NCBI RefSeq assembly: GCF_039830135.1
Contig: NZ_CP156081.1
Span: 1,660,001-1,724,000 of the forward strand
Length of the DNA: 64,000 nt
Source of the DNA: Defluviimonas sp. SAOS-178_SWC
Lineage (GTDB): Bacteria; Pseudomonadota; Alphaproteobacteria; Rhodobacterales; Rhodobacteraceae
Reading direction: 5' to 3'
In this document: piece after piece, positions 1-9,307 of the stretch
How the letters are laid out: each line of letters starts with the position of its first letter
Position numbering within the stretch: the stretch's first letter is position 1
Translations under genes and position numbers: made by a program
Notes under the pieces: model-generated
Told to the model about the DNA's origin: nothing
The model's input: the letters and a program-made list of their open reading frames with translations, nothing else
The model's database searches: none

Positions 1-163
1 AAGGGATATGCGCCATCCGGGCCACCCATGCAAATTGTATATTGCTGTGGATGACCGGTGGATAAGCGCGCTGCCGCAAGATGATGGGGTCAGCCCATGC
101 TGTCTGTCAACATCTGCGCCAATTTCGGCTTCGGAACGGCAGGGGCTGGCCGGCGCCCCGCCA

Positions 164-844
164 TCACTCCTTGCGGTTTGCTTCCTGCCAGGCGCGGGGG
201 TTGGTCAGGAAGGTCTCGACCTCGTCGAGGGTGCCGGAATCGAAGGCGCCCGATTCGCGTGCTTCGGCCAGGACGTCCCACCATGTGCAGAGGAAATGGA
301 GCGCCACGCCATGGTCGGCGAGCGTCTTCACCGTCTCGGGGAAGATGCCGTAGTAGAAGATTACCGCGGTGTTCGCGCAGGTAGCCCCGGTCGCGCGGAT
401 CGCGTCGACGAAGGAGAGCTTCGATCCGCCGTCGGTCGTGAGATCCTCGACGAGGAGAACGCGCTGTCCTTCGCTCATCGAGCCCTCGATGCGGGCATTG
501 CGGCCGTAACCCTTGGGCTTCTTGCGCACATAGGTCATCGGCAGCGCCAGCCTCTCGGCCACCATCGCGGCGAACGGGATGCCCGCCGTCTCGCCGCCGG
601 CGATGTTGTCGAAGGCCTCGAACCCCGCCTCGCGCATCACCGTTACCGCCATGAAGTCCATCAGGGTGGAGCGGATGCGCGGGAAGGAGATCAGCTTGCG
701 GCAGTCGATATAGGTTGGCGACGGGAGGCCCGAGGCGAGGATGAAGGGCTCGTCCGCGTTGAAGTGCACGGCCCTGATCTCCAGGAGCATTCGCGCCGTC
801 AGCCGGGCGATTTCCTCTTTCGGCGGGAAGGAACTGGGGATCAT
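164..844 (-). CDS. pyrE: Orotate phosphoribosyltransferase
   Basis: Cytoplasmic enzyme that joins orotate to PRPP to give orotidine 5'-phosphate, the fifth step of UMP synthesis. The 226-residue protein has the type I phosphoribosyltransferase PRPP loop VEDLTTDGG at about residues 132-140 and a basic catalytic loop ([10 protein letters not shown]) at about 105-114. Length fits the family. It lies just downstream of pyrC on the same strand, 104 bp away, so the two may form a pyrimidine operon, although an inverted repeat sits between them. Confidence 0.95.
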   Translation of the reverse strand: MIPSSFPPKEEIARLTARMLLEIRAVHFNADEPFILASGLPSPTYIDCRKLISFPRIRSTLMDFMAVTVMREAGFEAFDNIAGGETAGIPFAAMVAERLALPMTYVRKKPKGYGRNARIEGSMSEGQRVLLVEDLTTDGGSKLSFVDAIRATGATCANTAVIFYYGIFPETVKTLADHGVALHFLCTWWDVLAEARESGAFDSGTLDEVETFLTNPRAWQEANRKE

Positions 845-862
845 GTCGCGTCCTTTCGTGCT

Positions 863-945
863 TTCATCTTGCGAAAAATACCTCCCGCGGAGCGTCCGGC
901 GGTGATGTCATGCGCCTCCGGCGGAGGTATTTCGGGCAAGATGAA
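863..945. repeat. Inverted pair of a dispersed intergenic repeat
   Basis: Two copies of a motif close to GGAGGTATTTCSGGCAAGATGAA lie head to head in the pyrC-pyrE gap: 863-890 on the minus strand and 915-945 on the plus strand. Together they can fold into a long imperfect hairpin. Single related copies occur at 21014-21039 and 60701-60726, with a degenerate one near 54008-54037. The role is unknown; a transcription-end or mRNA-stability element is possible. Confidence 0.6.
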
Positions 946-948
946 TGA

Positions 949-1992
949 TCAATCTCTCACATGCCAGCGGACCGGGAAACCGGGATCGAAGACGGTGACC
1001 GGGCCTGCGCCGGTGTCGATCTTCGCGGGCCAGCGCGCGGCCTCGGCGGTCTTCGCCAGCGTAAGGTGGCCCGGATTGGGCTTCAGGCCGTAGAAAGCCG
1101 CGCCGTTCAGCGAGGTGAAGGCTTCGAGCCGGTCGAGCGCGCCGTCCTCCTCGAAGACATGGGCGAGGATCGGCATCGTATTGGTCGCGGTGAAGCAGCC
1201 GGCGCAGCCGCAGGCGTTTTCCTTCAGGGGATCGGCATGCGGGGCCGAGTCGGTTCCGAGAAAGAAGCGCACCTCGCCCGAGGTTGCCGCCTCGCGGAGC
1301 GCCAGCCGGTGGACCTCGCGTTTGGCCACGGGCAGGCAGTAGTAATGCGGCCTGATCCCGCCGACGAGGATGTGGTTGCGGTTGATGATCAGGTGATGCG
1401 TGGTGATCGTCGCGCCAAGATCCGCGCCGCCCGAACGGGCGTAGGCGACGCCCTCTTTCGTGGTGATATGCTCCATCACCACCTTCAGGCCGGGCGTCGC
1501 GCGGCGGATCGGGTCGAGGACGCGGTCGATGAACACCGCCTCGCGATCGAAGATGTCGACGGCCGGATCCGTCACTTCGCCGTGGACGCAAAGCGGCAGG
1601 CCGATCCCGGCCATCGTCTCCAGCACCCCGCGCACCTTGTCGAAATCGCGCACGCCGGATTGCGAATTGGTCGTGGCCCCGGCGGGATAGAGCTTCACCG
1701 CCCGCACGAGGCCGGAGGCCGCCGCCGCGGCGACATCCGACGGGGCGGTCGCCTCGGTCAGGTAGAGCGTCATCAGGGGTTCGAACGTCTGTCCCTCGGG
1801 CAGGGCGGCGAGGATGCGGTCACGGTACGCGGCCGCTTCGGCCGCTGTCACGACCGGCGGCACGAGGTTCGGCATGACGATGGCGCGGGCGAAGTGGCGC
1901 GCGGTTTCCGGCAGCACGCCTTCCAGCATCGCGCCGTCGCGCAGATGAAGGTGCATGTCGTCGGGGCGGCGGAGGGTCAGGGTCTGGCTCAT
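949..1992 (-). CDS. pyrC: Dihydroorotase
   Basis: Zinc amidohydrolase that cyclises carbamoyl-aspartate to dihydroorotate in UMP synthesis. I chose the ATG at 1992 because it starts [19 protein letters not shown], which is the family N-terminus, and gives 347 residues, the usual length for class II (E. coli-type) enzymes. Metal ligands H14 and H16 form the HxH motif. The reading frame stays open upstream but that part is not dihydroorotase-like. pyrE follows on the same strand. Confidence 0.95.
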   Translation of the reverse strand: MSQTLTLRRPDDMHLHLRDGAMLEGVLPETARHFARAIVMPNLVPPVVTAAEAAAYRDRILAALPEGQTFEPLMTLYLTEATAPSDVAAAAASGLVRAVKLYPAGATTNSQSGVRDFDKVRGVLETMAGIGLPLCVHGEVTDPAVDIFDREAVFIDRVLDPIRRATPGLKVVMEHITTKEGVAYARSGGADLGATITTHHLIINRNHILVGGIRPHYYCLPVAKREVHRLALREAATSGEVRFFLGTDSAPHADPLKENACGCAGCFTATNTMPILAHVFEEDGALDRLEAFTSLNGAAFYGLKPNPGHLTLAKTAEAARWPAKIDTGAGPVTVFDPGFPVRWHVRD

Positions 1993-2367
1993 GCCGTTCG
2001 CCCTACACGTTTCGGGCGCGGCTTTCCACGGGTCCGAGGGGGCGGGGCCAAAGAAAATGCGCCGCAACGCTACCGGAAGCTTCGAATGCGGCCAGCTCTG
2101 GCGCGGCGAGCCGAACGTCGCCACGTTCCTCGAATGTCTTGCCACTGTGCTGTGGATACCGGCGATCTCGCTCCGCCGACGCAAGTGCCGGTGGACTTGG
2201 CCTTCGAGGCGGTTGCGGGTGCCTGAGCCGCTCGCCGAAACGTGTGGTCGCCGTGAGGGACCGCCCGTGGTAGACTGAATGCATCGGTGACGTCTGGACC
2301 CCTGACCCCGATCGCATAGGGCCGTCGTCCGGCCGCACCGCCCATGTGGCAGAGCGGGGTAGGAACC
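1993..2367. other. Divergent intergenic region
   Basis: This 375-bp gap separates divergent pyrC and the DUF2189-like gene and must hold both promoters. I see no convincing RNA gene or coding region. Short open frames across it lack family resemblance. Confidence 0.5.
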
Positions 2368-3228
2368 ATGGCCAACACGATCGGAAATCCGCTGTCCTGG
2401 GGGGCCCATGTTCTCGGGCTTGCGGGACACGATATAAGCGCGGTGACGCGCGAACTCGGGGGCGAGGGGTCGGCGCCACCGGCGGTGCGGCGCATCGGTG
2501 TCGCCGACTTGCGGGCGGCGCTCAGGCTCGGCCTCGCCGATTTCTCGGCGCTGCGCTCGGACGTGCTTGTTGCCGGGCTTCTCTACCCGATCATCGGCGC
2601 CTGCCTGATCTGGGCGGCATTCCACCGCAGCCTTCTGCCGCTCGCCTTTCCGCTTCTGTCGGGTTTTGCGCTGGTCGGGCCGGCCGCGGCGGTCGGGCTT
2701 TACGAGATGAGCCGGCGGCGCGAGGCCGGGAAGTCGGCGGGGTGGGCGGACGGATTCGCCGTCCTTTCCTCACCGCGCTTCGGCGCGATCCTCGTGCTGG
2801 CGCTGGCACATCTTGCGGTCTTCTTCGTCTGGATCCTCACTGCCTACGGGATTTTCCTGATGACGATGGGGCCCGAGCTTCCGACCTCGGCCAGTGCCTT
2901 CTTCTCCGAAGCGGTAAGCACGCCGTCAGGCTGGGCGATGATCGCGCTCGGCATTCCCGCGGGCTTCGTCTTCGCGGTTCTGGTACTGGCGACAAGCGTC
3001 GTGTCGTTCCCGTTGCTGATCGACCGGCCGGTCGGGCTGCCGGTCGCGGTCGTGACCTCGTTCCGGGTGGCGCGGGAAAATCCGGTCACGGTCGCGCTCT
3101 GGGGGCTGATCGTGGTGGTGCTGCTGGCGGCGGGATCGGCCGTCCTCCTTCTCGGCCTTGCGGTCACGATGCCGATCCTCGGCCACGCGACCTGGCACCT
3201 CTACCGCCGCGCGGTGGCGCCCGCCTGA
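2368..3228 (+). CDS. DUF2189-like integral membrane protein
   Basis: A 286-residue inner-membrane protein with about six hydrophobic segments. After a cytoplasmic N-terminus there is a first pair at about residues 70-110, then further segments around 140-170, 190-225 and 245-275. The layout and the [19 protein letters not shown] entry sequence resemble the DUF2189 family of unknown function. I used the ATG at 2368 rather than the open frame from 2344. The transported or bound partner is unknown. Confidence 0.7.
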   Translation: MANTIGNPLSWGAHVLGLAGHDISAVTRELGGEGSAPPAVRRIGVADLRAALRLGLADFSALRSDVLVAGLLYPIIGACLIWAAFHRSLLPLAFPLLSGFALVGPAAAVGLYEMSRRREAGKSAGWADGFAVLSSPRFGAILVLALAHLAVFFVWILTAYGIFLMTMGPELPTSASAFFSEAVSTPSGWAMIALGIPAGFVFAVLVLATSVVSFPLLIDRPVGLPVAVVTSFRVARENPVTVALWGLIVVVLLAAGSAVLLLGLAVTMPILGHATWHLYRRAVAPA

Positions 3229-3343
3229 GGGGCAATCCGCCGATCCCGGCCCGATCGCAGGGCCGGACTTGCGCGCGCGCGCGCTCCGACGCAGACTTGC
3301 GTCAGGGGCGCGGCACGGCGCCCGCGAGAGGATCGGGCAGAAG

Positions 3344-3649
3344 ATGAACAAGATTGCAGCGAGCATGATCCTGGCCGCCGGCCTTGGCGGTTGCACACAG
3401 GATCCCGGATTCGTCGGCGTGGCCGGTGTGCGCGAGGCGACGGCGGCGGAGGTTGGCGCCTGTGCCTATATCAGCGATATCCGCATGAAGCCGGGCGTCT
3501 ACGGCGCTCTGGCCGATCAGGGTGTGAAATACGCCCGGAACAAGATCATGGCAGACGCCCGCGATGGCGGGGCGAACACGGTCGTTTTCGATCCGGTGAC
3601 GCCGGGCAGCGATATCTACGAGCTTCACGCCGTCGCCTATCGCTGCTGA
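3344..3649 (+). CDS. Small secreted lipoprotein
   Basis: A 101-residue protein with a signal peptide ending in a lipobox-like LGGC, so the mature protein probably begins at Cys17 and is lipid-anchored. The mature part (KIMADARDGGANTVVFDPV, ending in YRC) resembles small outer-membrane-type lipoproteins such as the DUF4156 group. I chose the ATG at 3344, which is followed directly by a typical signal sequence. Function unknown. Confidence 0.7.
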   Translation: MNKIAASMILAAGLGGCTQDPGFVGVAGVREATAAEVGACAYISDIRMKPGVYGALADQGVKYARNKIMADARDGGANTVVFDPVTPGSDIYELHAVAYRC

Positions 3650-3661
3650 TCTTCCGCCGGA

Positions 3662-4621
3662 TCAGCGGCGCCGCGACGGGGGAAGACGTTCGCCCGCCGC
3701 CGAAAGTTCGCTTTCCAGCTGCGCGAGGCGGGTCTTGAACACCGGCGCGTCGAGGCGCGCGGTCACGTTGCGGCAGAGAAGGGCCGCAAGACGCACCCGG
3801 CCATCCTGATCGAGCCGGGCAAGGAGATTGCGCAGGTAGGGGCGGTAATTGCGCCGCGCCCTGTAGAAGATGCGGAAGAGCCGCGTGTCGAAGGCGCCGG
3901 TGGCCGCCGCCGCCAGGATCGACGGCAGGATGCGCATGTGGTCGAGCGTCGTGCCGATGTCGCGGCCGAGGTTGCGGCAGGGCAGGAGCGTGATATGGCT
4001 TCGCGCGAAGAGCGCGGCATGCATCGCGTCGAGGTTCTGCTCGGGGTCGAAGATCACGTAGACCGGCCCCGCGCCTTCGGTCATGTCGGGGGCATAGCCG
4101 TAGCGGTCGGTGAAGGAGGTCCGCCGCATCTCCAGATAGCGCGGGTCCCATCCGGCGACGGACGGGTCGAGCGTCGCCTGCGGCGCGCCCAGGATCACCG
4201 TCGCCCCCGGCGCGGTGACCGAAAAGGCGGCGGCGGCATAGCCGGCCATGCCCGCGCCCCAGAAGACGACCTGGTCGAAATCCTCGAAGAACGCGTCGTC
4301 GACGAGCCGGTCGAAATAGGCGAAGACGGCCTTGTCGCGGTACCAGGTATCGCCGCGGGCGATCAGGCACAGATGCGACCAGCCGCGCCCCTTGGCCACG
4401 TGGTAACCGAGCGGCAGTTGACCCGGCTGGCTTTGCCGGATCGAGGCGACGGTTTCGAACGTGACGATGAGGGTCGGGCTTTCATCGAGGAAGAAGGCGG
4501 CATGCGACGAACCGAGCCGCTGGAAGTAGCCCGCTTCCTCGCCAATCTCCTCGATCCGCGCGAACCAATCCGCATCGGACAGGGACCGAGGGTCCGCTGT
4601 ACTCGCGTCGTCGCTCTGCAT
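3662..4621 (-). CDS. Uncharacterised protein, hydrolase-like fold
   Basis: A 319-residue soluble protein that I cannot assign. Around residues 125-150 it has a strand-turn-helix sequence, VVFWGAGMAGYAAAAF, that looks like the nucleophile elbow of alpha/beta-hydrolases. The catalytic Ser, Cys or Asp is replaced by Gly or Met, so it may be a non-catalytic relative. The C-terminus is basic. An in-frame GTG at 4633 is an alternative start. It sits beside two glycosyltransferase-like genes, which hints at a surface-polysaccharide role. Confidence 0.55.
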   Translation of the reverse strand: MQSDDASTADPRSLSDADWFARIEEIGEEAGYFQRLGSSHAAFFLDESPTLIVTFETVASIRQSQPGQLPLGYHVAKGRGWSHLCLIARGDTWYRDKAVFAYFDRLVDDAFFEDFDQVVFWGAGMAGYAAAAFSVTAPGATVILGAPQATLDPSVAGWDPRYLEMRRTSFTDRYGYAPDMTEGAGPVYVIFDPEQNLDAMHAALFARSHITLLPCRNLGRDIGTTLDHMRILPSILAAAATGAFDTRLFRIFYRARRNYRPYLRNLLARLDQDGRVRLAALLCRNVTARLDAPVFKTRLAQLESELSAAGERLPPSRRR

Positions 4622-4758
4622 ACCCCACCGCACCCAAACACTTCCCGGTGATCAATCTGCGTCCGAGGTGCCGGCGCGCGCAAGCCGCCAGAAACGGCGT
4701 CTTTGATTTCATTGACGATTTTAGGTGAATTTGAGGGGCACTGTTTCCCCGGCCGGCT

Positions 4759-5841
4759 TCAATCGGGATCGCCGCCCGACTCTGTTTCCGACGCGGCGCG
4801 GGCCGCGTAAGTCGCGATGATTCCGTGCTCTTCTCTCGAAAGTGGTCGGCTCGGCGGGGTCATCATCAACCGGCCGAAGAGCCCGCGCCACACCTCCTCG
4901 CGCATAAGGGTCTCGAACCGGGCGCGACGCCAGGCGACGGCGGCCCCGTGCAGGGGGCCGAGCACGGCGTCGGCGCGAAGCGCCTCCCGAATGGGCGCGG
5001 AGTGTGGGGCAAGGGCGAGGATCGTGCGATCCTCCGCGTCGCAGAAGTTGCGCTCCACCCAGTAGGAAAGGTCGAAAGCCGAGGCGTCGCGGTTGGCCCG
5101 CCCGCGATCGCATTTGACGACATAGCTTTCCATCGAGCCGAGGGCGTAATGGTTCAACTGCACCAACCGGTAGTTGTCCTGGCCATAATGCGAAAAGACC
5201 CGGCCGGTATGGAAGGAGGGCGGCAATTTACGCCCCGATCCGTCGAACCAGCGCTGATTGCCCAGCCGGGTCCGGTCGGGCTGGCGCGGCCGGTGGACGC
5301 CGAGCTTGCCGTAGGTTCCGTCGTTGCGGAAAAGCGTCTTGAAAAGGGCCGCTCGCCACGGCCAGCCCATCACCGCCGGTGCCGCGCGTGTAAATGTCTC
5401 CGGCACCGGGCGGTCCTCGTAGGGGCGCAGCCCGCAATTGCCGAAGAGCCGCCAGGTGAGCGGGATCGCCGTCGCACCGGGCAGCGCGTCGAGCAGGGCG
5501 CCGACACTGCGGTCGCCGACATGAATGTTCACGAATTCGTCGATGTCGAGGAAGAGGATCCAGTCTGCCGATGTGGTCACGGGATGTCTGTCGGCAAGCT
5601 TCAGCGCTTCCCATTGCGGGCCCTTCGGGTGCGGGCCCGGATTGCGGATGTGGGTCAACCATCCCATCGCCTGCAGCCGGTCGAGCATTGCGTCGGTGCC
5701 GTCGTCGCAATCGTTCGAGAGGACGAGGAAATCGGTGAAGCCACAGGCGCGGTGATGGGCGAGCCAGTCGATGAGAAAGGCGCTCTCGTTCTTCACGGTC
5801 AGGATCGCGAGGATTTTTCGCGCGGGGCTCGGCATCGCCAT
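4759..5841 (-). CDS. Glycosyltransferase family 2-like protein
   Basis: A 360-residue cytoplasmic GT-A-type transferase. The N-terminus (ILAILTVKNESAFLIDWLAH) and the metal/nucleotide-sugar motif FLDIDEF at about residues 96-102 match the subgroup that includes Glyco_tranf_2_4 and GT92-like enzymes. The acceptor is unknown; such genes usually act in exopolysaccharide or lipopolysaccharide synthesis. It diverges from the second sugar-enzyme gene at 6079, so the two may share the intervening promoter region. Confidence 0.8.
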   Translation of the reverse strand: MAMPSPARKILAILTVKNESAFLIDWLAHHRACGFTDFLVLSNDCDDGTDAMLDRLQAMGWLTHIRNPGPHPKGPQWEALKLADRHPVTTSADWILFLDIDEFVNIHVGDRSVGALLDALPGATAIPLTWRLFGNCGLRPYEDRPVPETFTRAAPAVMGWPWRAALFKTLFRNDGTYGKLGVHRPRQPDRTRLGNQRWFDGSGRKLPPSFHTGRVFSHYGQDNYRLVQLNHYALGSMESYVVKCDRGRANRDASAFDLSYWVERNFCDAEDRTILALAPHSAPIREALRADAVLGPLHGAAVAWRRARFETLMREEVWRGLFGRLMMTPPSRPLSREEHGIIATYAARAASETESGGDPD

Positions 5842-6078
5842 CAGGGTCCGGGGGGAGGCGGGTTTCGGTTGACGGTCAGCGCGGTTGCGGCCCCCTCGGG
5901 CAAGGTGCGTTGCCTGTCTCTATCGGTCATGTTCCGACCGACCGTTAGCATGGGGGGGCGCTCTCGCAAAGGGCGGCAGTCTCCTGAGCGGGGGATCAAG
6001 GGTTTGCAATGCCCGGTTCATCGCTCAGAATGCCGGGAAAACAAGGGCCCCGGTGGCCGAGGAAACCGAAGGCAGGCA

Positions 6079-7416
6079 ATGGCACGCAGGAGGGAAGTCG
6101 CAACGCTCTGGACCGGCGGCCGGCTGAGCTGGTTCGAGCAGCTCTGCCTGAAATCCTTTGTCGACAAGGGCCAGAAGGTCACGCTGTTTTCCTATGCCGA
6201 TGTTCCGAACGTGCCCGAGGGCGTGATCCGCCGCGACGGGCGCGAGATCGTCGAGGCCGATGCGCTGGCGGCAGACGGAACCGTGGTGAACGACGCGCTT
6301 TTCGCGGACTGGTTCCGCATCCGGATGCTCCGCAACTGCTCCGGCACGATCTGGGTCGATCCGGATGTCTATTGCCACCGGCCGATGGGCTATGACGGCG
6401 ATTACGTGCTTGGCTACGAGACGTCGGAGGGCGATCGGGTCGGTGTGTCGGTCCTCGGCCTGCCGGTCCACAGCCCGATCCTCGCCGATCTGGCCGGCTT
6501 CATGTCCGATCCCTTCGCGGTCCCGCCATACCTCAAGAAATCTCTGATCGAGGCGTACGAGGCCGCGAAAATCGCCGGCAACCCGGTCCATGCCAGCCGT
6601 CAGCCGGCCGGTGTCTGGGGCGCGCCGATGATCACCCATTTCGCCGACCGGCACCGGCTGAAGGGCAAGATGCAGCCTGCCGATGCGTTCTATCCGGTCA
6701 ACCTTCCCGAACGCCGGCTCTTTCTCCAAGACCCCGGCAAGGTCGAGGCGATGCTGACCGGGCGGACGACGGCGCTGCCGCTTTGGGCGGCGAACCGGCG
6801 CGAGATCGCGCTGCGGCATGGCGGCCTGCCGCCGAAGGGCTCTTATCTGGAGATGCTGGCGGCACGGCATGGGATCCCGGCCGAGAAGGCAATCATCGAG
6901 GAGAGGGGCGGCACGGCCGAGGATGCGGACCTTCTCGACCTGCTTCCCGAAGGCTCACGGATCGGGACGCTGGCCGATCTCGGCGGCACGGCGCAACCGC
7001 TGGCGCTGGCGGCGCATGCCCGGGATGGCTGCCGGATCGTCCTTGTCGACATCGACGGGCGCGGCGCGTTCGCGAAAACCGAAAGCGCCTGGGTTCCGCG
7101 ATATCTCACGGCGCTTTCGGCGGCGGGCGTCCCGGCGCACCGGGTCAGCGTCGTTCGCGACGCGGCGGAGCTTGTGCCTTTCGATCTCGTCTGCAACCTC
7201 TCGGGCTTCGGCGATATCCACAAGGTCCAGCGGTTGGGGCCGTTCCTCAGCGCCTGTTTCCATCCCGGCAGCCTCATGCTGATGGATATCCGCAAGGGAT
7301 CGGGCAGCTTCCCCTTCCTGAAGCCGTTCGGCACTTGCGAGACGGTATCGTCGCGCGACGACGGGGGCGTGCCGGTCAGCCGGGTTCTCTTCCGTCCGAC
7401 GCCGCCGGATCGGTGA
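6079..7416 (+). CDS. Two-domain glycosyltransferase-like protein with C-terminal Rossmann domain
   Basis: A 445-residue protein. Residues 1 to about 215 look like a DXD sugar-transferase domain (FADWFRIRMLRN followed by IWVDPDVYCHRP). Residues from about 280 onward look like a class I methyltransferase or Rossmann domain (LADLGG, then VLVDIDG, then DLVCNLSGFG). The ATG at 6079 begins the recognisable domain; an open frame runs much further upstream without domain resemblance. Its 3' end overlaps the convergent MFS gene by 41 bp. Probably involved in surface-glycan synthesis; the substrate cannot be read from the sequence. Confidence 0.65.
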   Translation: MARRREVATLWTGGRLSWFEQLCLKSFVDKGQKVTLFSYADVPNVPEGVIRRDGREIVEADALAADGTVVNDALFADWFRIRMLRNCSGTIWVDPDVYCHRPMGYDGDYVLGYETSEGDRVGVSVLGLPVHSPILADLAGFMSDPFAVPPYLKKSLIEAYEAAKIAGNPVHASRQPAGVWGAPMITHFADRHRLKGKMQPADAFYPVNLPERRLFLQDPGKVEAMLTGRTTALPLWAANRREIALRHGGLPPKGSYLEMLAARHGIPAEKAIIEERGGTAEDADLLDLLPEGSRIGTLADLGGTAQPLALAAHARDGCRIVLVDIDGRGAFAKTESAWVPRYLTALSAAGVPAHRVSVVRDAAELVPFDLVCNLSGFGDIHKVQRLGPFLSACFHPGSLMLMDIRKGSGSFPFLKPFGTCETVSSRDDGGVPVSRVLFRPTPPDR

Positions 7417-8632
7417 GGGCGCGCGGCCAGAGCCGCATCGCGCCCAGCGTCGCCAGCGCCGCGAGAAGTCCGAGCAGGACCGCCGCCGTGGTCATCCCCG
7501 CCCAGGCGCCGAGAAGGCCGGCGAGCGGATAGGTGACGAGCCAGCAAAGATGCGATAGCGCGAATTGCGCGGCGAAAAGGGCCGGGCGTTCGCCGGCGTC
7601 GGCGGAGCGCCGCAGGAGCCTGCCGGTCGGGGTCAGAATTGTGGAATAGGCAAGTCCGGTCGCCGCCATCCAGAGAAGATAGGTGGGCCAGAGATCCGCC
7701 GCGAAGGCGGGGGCGAGGGCGAGGATGACGGCCCCGAAGATCAGGCTGACGCTCAACCCGACGGCGCCGGTCAGCATCACGAGCCTGTCGGGCAGGGTGC
7801 CGAGAAGCCGTGGCAGGGCAAGGGCGGCGATCATCGAGCCGACGCCGAACGCCCCGGTGGCGATGGCGACGGAGGCCTTGCTGCCGCCGAAGAGCGTGCC
7901 GACGATCACGGCCGTGTTGACGATGACCATCGCACCGCCGGCCGCCGCCGCGAAGTTCAGCGCGAAAAGCCCCCTGAGGCGGGGTGTCGCGAGAAAGATC
8001 CGCGTCCCGGCCGAGGTCCGCTGCCAGACATTTCCTGCCGGCCGGCTGGCGGCGCGGGGTGGATTGGCCCGCCACACAAGCGCTGCGGAGCCGAGGAACC
8101 CCAGCGCCGTCCCGAAGAAAAGCGCGTTCGCAGGGAGCAGCGTCAGGAGGAGCGCCGCGAGCGCCGGGCTTGCCAGGTTCTCGACGTCGAGCGCGAGGCG
8201 CGAGAGCGAAAGTGCCGAGGTATAGGTTCGCTCGTCCGGCAATATGTCGGGGATCGTCGCCTGAAAGGTCGGGGTGAAGGCGGCCGAGGCGGTCTGGAGC
8301 GCGAAGATCAGGACGTAGATCTGCCAGATCTCGGTCACGAAGGGCAGCATGAGCGCGATTGCGGCGCGAACGATGTCGAGCGCCACGAGAAGCTCGCGCC
8401 TCGGCAGGTGGCCGAGAACCGCGTTCGCAATGGGCGCGATGCCGACATAGGCGACCATTTTCAGCGTCAGGGCGAAGCCGAGGACAAGACCTCCCTGCGC
8501 CCCGGCGATGTCGTAGGCGAGAAGCGCGAGTGCGATCGTCAGCAAGCCCGTCCCGAGAAGTGCCGTCACCTGTGCGCCGAAGAGGCGGGCGAAGGTGCGG
8601 TTCGCAAGGGGGGCGAGAAGGGACACGCTCAC
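7376..8632 (-). CDS. MFS transporter
   Basis: A 418-residue inner-membrane protein with about 12 hydrophobic segments and a major-facilitator arrangement (FARLFGAQVTALLGTGLLTI at the start). The general type is the small-molecule or drug exporter group. It starts with GTG, directly after the stop codon of the upstream lysE-like gene, so translation is probably coupled. The last 41 bp overlap the end of the convergent glycosyltransferase gene. Confidence 0.8.
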   Translation of the reverse strand: MSVSLLAPLANRTFARLFGAQVTALLGTGLLTIALALLAYDIAGAQGGLVLGFALTLKMVAYVGIAPIANAVLGHLPRRELLVALDIVRAAIALMLPFVTEIWQIYVLIFALQTASAAFTPTFQATIPDILPDERTYTSALSLSRLALDVENLASPALAALLLTLLPANALFFGTALGFLGSAALVWRANPPRAASRPAGNVWQRTSAGTRIFLATPRLRGLFALNFAAAAGGAMVIVNTAVIVGTLFGGSKASVAIATGAFGVGSMIAALALPRLLGTLPDRLVMLTGAVGLSVSLIFGAVILALAPAFAADLWPTYLLWMAATGLAYSTILTPTGRLLRRSADAGERPALFAAQFALSHLCWLVTYPLAGLLGAWAGMTTAAVLLGLLAALATLGAMRLWPRALTDPAASDGREPG

Positions 8633-9256
8633 TCAGGCGCGCCTCAGCGTCGCGGTCAGAAGCCCCATGCCGATCAGCGCCCCGCCGCCGACCCGGTTGA
8701 GCCAGAGCCGGGTGGAGGGCCTCCGCATCCTTTCCCGCATTCCCGCGGCGAGGAGCGCATAGGCGAGCGCGTTGAGCGTGGCGAGTGTCACGAAGGTCGC
8801 GATCAGGATCGCGAACTGAGGGGCGAGCGGGGCTTCGGTGTGCAGGAACTGCGGCACGAAGGCGATGAAGAAGGCGATGGATTTCGGGTTGAGCGCGGTG
8901 ACGGCGGCGGCATGGCCGAAGACCCCGTGCGCAGGAAGCGCGGCCGAGGTGTCGACGCCGAGGCTGCTTACGGGACGAGACCTGAGAAGTTTGACCCCGA
9001 GCCACACCAGATAGACGGCACCCACCCATTTCAGCGCGGTGAACAGCGTGGCCGAGGCCAGCACGAGGGCGCCGAGCCCGAGAAGCGACGCGGTCATCGC
9101 GACGAAATCGCCAAGCGCCACGCCGGCGGCAGTGGCCAGCGCCACCTTTCGGCCCTGGCTCAGCGCGTAGCTCAGCACGAGGATGACCGTCGGCCCCGGA
9201 ATCGCCAGGAGAACCGACGAGGCGGCGACGAAGGCAAGCCAAAGCTCAAAGGACAT
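8633..9256 (-). CDS. LysE/RhtB family amino-acid exporter
   Basis: A 207-residue inner-membrane protein with six hydrophobic segments. It carries the family N-terminal signature AIPGPTVILVLSYALSQG and the central NPKSIAFFIAFVPQF motif, both typical of the RhtB/LysE exporters that remove amino acids or analogues. The ATG at 9256 puts the first membrane segment at the usual place. It is the first gene of a coupled pair with the MFS gene. Confidence 0.88.
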   Translation of the reverse strand: MSFELWLAFVAASSVLLAIPGPTVILVLSYALSQGRKVALATAAGVALGDFVAMTASLLGLGALVLASATLFTALKWVGAVYLVWLGVKLLRSRPVSSLGVDTSAALPAHGVFGHAAAVTALNPKSIAFFIAFVPQFLHTEAPLAPQFAILIATFVTLATLNALAYALLAAGMRERMRRPSTRLWLNRVGGGALIGMGLLTATLRRA

Positions 9257-9307
9257 GGGCGACTCCTGAAGGGACCGGCGCGAGCGAGCCACGCGCGGCG
9301 CGCCATG

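Noticed and set aside
35..75. Possible DnaA boxes (TGTGGATGA; GTGGATAAG) near the left edge
   Set aside because: Only two weak matches are visible and no dnaA, dnaN or AT-rich origin features follow in the window.
6843..9242. 799-residue open frame on the minus strand
   Set aside because: It runs through the well-supported glycosyltransferase, MFS and lysE-like genes in another frame and is rich in Arg and Pro, typical of high-GC shadow frames.
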